A stretch of DNA of 24,881 nt from contig CAJYBL010000008.1 of NCBI GenBank assembly GCA_913064995.1, positions 1 to 24,881 of the forward strand, written 5' to 3'. The position numbers and the translations under genes were made by a program. Positions 21,846-24,881 of the stretch are shown piece after piece. How positions within the stretch are numbered: the stretch's first letter is position 1; each line of letters starts with the position of its first letter. The notes beneath the pieces are model-generated. The model was given only the letters and a program-made list of their open reading frames with translations, was not told the DNA's origin and ran no database searches. The stretch comes from an uncultured Alphaproteobacteria bacterium. Its GTDB lineage: Bacteria > Pseudomonadota > Alphaproteobacteria > Puniceispirillales > Puniceispirillaceae.

Positions 21846-23270
21846 TTAGGCAGCGTCCTGAGTGAGTTTCTTGCCTTTTTCGATGGCCTCTTCAATCGTG
21901 CCAACAAGATAGAAGGCAGCTTCTGGTAGATGGTCATATTCGCCCTTCAAGATGCCTTCAAAGCCAGCGATTGTATCTTCGAGACTGACAAGCTTGCCAG
22001 GTGCGCCGGTAAAGACTTCGGCAACATGGAATGGCTGTGACAAGAAGCGCTGAATTTTCCGGGCGCGCGCCACAGTCAGCTTATCTTCTTCTGACAATTC
22101 ATCCATACCAAGAATGGCGATGATGTCCTGAAGTGACTTATATTGCTGCAACACTTCTTGAACTTCACGCGCGATATTGTAGTGATGCTCACCAACAATC
22201 CGCGGATCAAGCATGCGTGATGATGAATCAAGCGGGTCAACCGCAGGATAAATTCCAAGCTCAGCAATCTGACGTGACAAAACAGTGGTGGCATCAAGGT
22301 GGGCAAATGATGCTGCCGGTGCCGGATCGGTCAAGTCATCGGCAGGAACATAAATCGCCTGAACCGAGGTGATTGAGCCTTTATTTGTTGTTGTGATCCG
22401 CTCTTGCAGGGCGCCCATGTCGGTTGCCAATGTTGGCTGATAACCCACTGCAGATGGGATACGGCCAAGAAGCGCAGACACTTCTGAACCAGCCTGTGTA
22501 AAGCGGAAGATGTTATCAACGAAGAAAAGAACATCCTGACCTTCTTCGTCACGGAAATATTCGGCCAGCGTCAACCCGGTCAAGGCAACACGTGAACGCG
22601 CACCTGGAGGCTCATTCATCTGTCCGTAAACAAGCGCGGCTTTTGAACCGGGGCCGTCAGTTTTGATAACGCCTGATTCAACCATCTCATGATAGAGGTC
22701 GTTGCCTTCACGCGTACGCTCACCAACACCAGCAAACACGGAATAACCACCATGCGCCTTGGCAACGTTGTTGATCAATTCCATGATCAAAACGGTTTTA
22801 CCAACACCAGCACCACCAAACAAGCCAATCTTACCACCTTTGGCATAAGGGGCTAGAAGATCGACAACCTTAATGCCTGTTACCAGAATTTCAGCTTCGG
22901 TTGACTGATCAACGTAATCCGGTGCGGCGCGGTGAATTGGGTAATATTTCTTTGATTTAACCGGCTTGCCTTCATCAACAGGCTCGCCAATAACATTCAA
23001 GATACGGCCAAGGGTTTCAGGCCCGACAGGAACCGTGATTGGTGCGCCAGTATCAACAGCTTCGGCGCCACGAACCAAACCTTCAGTCGAGTCCATCGCG
23101 ATGGTACGAACGGCTGACTCACCAAGATGCTGTGCAACTTCAAGCACAAGCCGCTGGCCATTATTGCTGACCTCAAGGGCGTTTAGAATGGCAGGGAGTT
23201 CACCGTCAAACTGAACGTCAACAACCGCGCCAATAACCTGACTGATTTTACCAATTGCTTTATTTGCCAT
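21846..23270 (-). CDS. atpD: F1-ATP synthase beta subunit
   Basis: Beta carries the catalytic nucleotide sites of F1. From ATG 23270 the product has 474 residues beginning MANKAIGKISQVIGAVVDVQF, the usual start. The 15 extra in-frame residues to 23315 are not family-like. GGAGVGKT (152-159) is the P-loop, GERTREGNDLY (183-193) holds the catalytic glutamate, FFVDNIFRFTQAGSEVSALLGR covers Walker B, and the DELSEED motif is present as MDELSEEDKL. GGAG stands ten bases before the start. It lies between atpG and atpC as in other proteobacteria. Confidence 0.98.
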   Translation of the reverse strand: MANKAIGKISQVIGAVVDVQFDGELPAILNALEVSNNGQRLVLEVAQHLGESAVRTIAMDSTEGLVRGAEAVDTGAPITVPVGPETLGRILNVIGEPVDEGKPVKSKKYYPIHRAAPDYVDQSTEAEILVTGIKVVDLLAPYAKGGKIGLFGGAGVGKTVLIMELINNVAKAHGGYSVFAGVGERTREGNDLYHEMVESGVIKTDGPGSKAALVYGQMNEPPGARSRVALTGLTLAEYFRDEEGQDVLFFVDNIFRFTQAGSEVSALLGRIPSAVGYQPTLATDMGALQERITTTNKGSITSVQAIYVPADDLTDPAPAASFAHLDATTVLSRQIAELGIYPAVDPLDSSSRMLDPRIVGEHHYNIAREVQEVLQQYKSLQDIIAILGMDELSEEDKLTVARARKIQRFLSQPFHVAEVFTGAPGKLVSLEDTIAGFEGILKGEYDHLPEAAFYLVGTIEEAIEKGKKLTQDAA

Positions 23271-23348
23271 GGTCTTCTTACTCCGGGCTAGAACCGTTTT
23301 AATTGTGGGCATCATTGCCCTGTTCGTTTATTTGCTCAGCTGCCGAAT

Positions 23349-24221
23349 TTAAAGAGCTTCAGCACCTGAAATAATTTCGATAAGTTCATTCGTAATCGCC
23401 GCTTGACGTGTTCTGTTGAACACCAATGTCAGACGATCAATCATGTCACCAGCATTCCGCGTGGCGTTATCCATTGCTGTCATCCGCGCGGCAAGTTCGG
23501 CCGCAGATGATTCGAGCAAGGCACTGTAAATCTGGGTTGAAATGATGCGTGGCAACAGGCTTGCCAGCAATTCGTCTTCTTCTGGCTCATAATCATAATT
23601 TGAACCAGCGTCATCGCCGCCAGCATCGCCAACTTCAGCTGGAATCAGCTGGGTCAGTTTGACCTCTTGGGTGATGGCATTGACGAATTTATTATAGATC
23701 ATGGTGCAGACATCAAAATCACCATTTTCAAAACCGCTGCGAACTGTTTCGCCAAGATCAGCCGCATCTGCAAACGCAACCGAGGTGCCTTGAATCCCTT
23801 CGAGGCTGGCAATGTAAATGTCGCCAAACTCACGGCGAAGCGCATCAGCAGATTTCCGGCCAACCATCAACAGCTTGACGGTTTTGCCTTCACCTTGAAG
23901 CCGCGCAACTTCGGTACGGGTTTGGCGGGTGATCGACCCGTTAAAACCACCACAAAGACCGCGATCTGCCGAAACAACAACCAACAAATGCGTTGTTGAT
24001 TTTCCATTTCCGACAAGTAAAGCGGGTGCCGAGCTGGCATCAGCTTTGGCAGCAAGATTGGCAATCACACCGCGCATCCGGTCGGCATAAGGCCGGCCAG
24101 CTTCGGCTGCTTCTTGCGCCCGCCGCAATTTCGCCGCTGCCACCATTTTCATGGCAGCGGTGATTTTCTGCGTGGACTTGACGCTGTTAATACGCGTCTT
24201 CAAATCCTTCAATGATGCCAT
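23349..24221 (-). CDS. atpG: F1-ATP synthase gamma subunit
   Basis: Gamma is the rotating central shaft of F1. The 290-residue product begins MASLKDLKTRINSVKSTQKI and then AMKMVAAAKLRRAQ, the conserved N-terminal helix. VVSADRGLCGGFN (82-94) is also diagnostic, and the C-terminal helix contains AARMTAMDNATRNAGDMI then LTLVFNRTRQAAITNEL. An acidic, glycine-rich segment (DAGGDDAGSNYDYEPEEDE, roughly 203-221) lies before the C-terminal helix. An insertion there also occurs in other alphaproteobacteria. GGAG lies nine bases before the ATG. atpA is 50 bases upstream. Confidence 0.97.
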   Translation of the reverse strand: MASLKDLKTRINSVKSTQKITAAMKMVAAAKLRRAQEAAEAGRPYADRMRGVIANLAAKADASSAPALLVGNGKSTTHLLVVVSADRGLCGGFNGSITRQTRTEVARLQGEGKTVKLLMVGRKSADALRREFGDIYIASLEGIQGTSVAFADAADLGETVRSGFENGDFDVCTMIYNKFVNAITQEVKLTQLIPAEVGDAGGDDAGSNYDYEPEEDELLASLLPRIISTQIYSALLESSAAELAARMTAMDNATRNAGDMIDRLTLVFNRTRQAAITNELIEIISGAEAL

Positions 24222-24271
24222 TTACTAAACTCCATTTTGCAGTGCGACAGCCCCACAAATGCCTTCACCAT

Positions 24272-24881
24272 TTACGAAAAGCTTTTTCCAAATGCCTCAA
24301 TGGCTTTTGACAATTTGTCAGATGTGGCATCTGACAGCGCTTTTTCATCACGGATCGTGTCAAGAACGTCCTGATTATTGCTGCGAAGATGATCAAGAAG
24401 ACCCTCTTCGAAACGGCCGATATTAGTCACCGCAATCTTATCAAGAAAGCCTTTCACACCGGCGAAAATAACCGCAACCTGCTCTTCGACAAGCATTGGG
24501 CTATATTGTGCCTGCTTCAGCAATTCAGTCAGGCGTGCACCGCGCTCAAGCAATGCCCGTGTCGATGCGTCCATGTCTGATGCAAACTGTGCAAAAGCGG
24601 CCATCTCACGATATTGTGCCAATTCCAACTTGATGCTACCGGCAACCTGTTTCATTGCCTTGATCTGCGCTGCTGAACCAACACGGCTCACTGACAAACC
24701 CACGTTCACCGCAGGACGAATACCTTTGTAGAACAATTCAGTTTCAAGGAAGATTTGACCATCGGTAATCGAAATCACGTTGGTTGGAATAAAGGCTGAC
24801 ACGTCACCGCCTTGGGTTTCAATCACCGGCAAGGCAGTCAATGAACCTGAACCATTTGCTGCAGTCATTTTCGCAGCGCGC
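24272..24881 (-). CDS. atpA: F1-ATP synthase alpha subunit, C-terminal part (partial)
   Basis: The reading frame is open to the right edge of the window, so only the C-terminal part of about 203 residues is seen. The edge residues RAAK lead into MTAANGSGSLTALPVIETQ. GDVSAFIPTNVISITDGQIFL, then GIRPAVNVGLSVSRVGSAAQ with the arginine finger in SVSRVG, are near-invariant in the alpha subunit. Internal Met codons such as 24868 are not starts. It is the first gene of the operon within this window. atpH would be expected beyond the edge. Confidence 0.98.
   Translation of the reverse strand, partial: RAAKMTAANGSGSLTALPVIETQGGDVSAFIPTNVISITDGQIFLETELFYKGIRPAVNVGLSVSRVGSAAQIKAMKQVAGSIKLELAQYREMAAFAQFASDMDASTRALLERGARLTELLKQAQYSPMLVEEQVAVIFAGVKGFLDKIAVTNIGRFEEGLLDHLRSNNQDVLDTIRDEKALSDATSDKLSKAIEAFGKSFS

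Overview
The window is a stretch of bacterial chromosome carrying almost only housekeeping genes. It reads as an alphaproteobacterium. The evidence is the block obgE-proB-proA-nadD-rsfS-rlmH-gpmI-ctpA-rppH, the tlpA / argH / lptM-like lipoprotein / lysA neighbourhood, a PhaR-type regulator, and an F1-ATPase operon in the order atpA-atpG-atpD-atpC. Base composition looks moderate (about half G+C by eye). With the protein character this would fit a marine SAR116/Puniceispirillales-like lineage, but that placement is an inference made without any database search. I see no IS element, prophage, tRNA, rRNA or CRISPR array.

Layout. 1-126 is the 3' end of etfA. 200-820 (minus) encodes an exported TlpA-like thioredoxin, divergent from argH, the small lipoprotein and lysA (850-3742). 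A roughly 520-base stretch without a convincing gene precedes a DUF218/YdcF membrane protein (4265-4900). That gene overlaps tail-to-tail with a minus-strand set: methyltransferase, chorismate mutase, prephenate/arogenate dehydrogenase (7327 down to 4874). phaR (7470-7955) is divergent from this set across a TTGC/GCAA-rich region. A HAD-IIA-type protein and folB follow on the minus strand (9336 down to 7962), then a DM13-domain gene that seems to have lost its 5' end (9411-9674). An enolase-superfamily gene with an unusual active site lies at 9951-11171.

From 11320 onward the plus strand carries the rplU-rpmA operon, with a good sigma70-type promoter and an intrinsic terminator. It continues through obgE, proB, proA, nadD, rsfS, rlmH, gpmI, ctpA and rppH. 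A bidirectional terminator at about 21395-21436 separates rppH from the convergent ATP synthase operon (atpC, atpD, atpG and the 3' part of atpA), which runs off the right edge.

The genes cover amino-acid biosynthesis (arginine, lysine, tyrosine/phenylalanine, proline), folate and NAD synthesis, glycolysis, ribosome assembly and modification, envelope maintenance and oxidative phosphorylation. I did not find a novel multi-gene system. The most notable items are smaller. rsfS seems to start at ATT behind a clear Shine-Dalgarno. Ribosomal protein L21 has a histone-H1-like tail made of 45-bp tandem repeats. The DM13 gene is 5'-truncated. The enolase homologue lacks a canonical metal ligand. A cluster of palindromes upstream of phaR may be its operator. 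gpmI may be transcribed without a leader.
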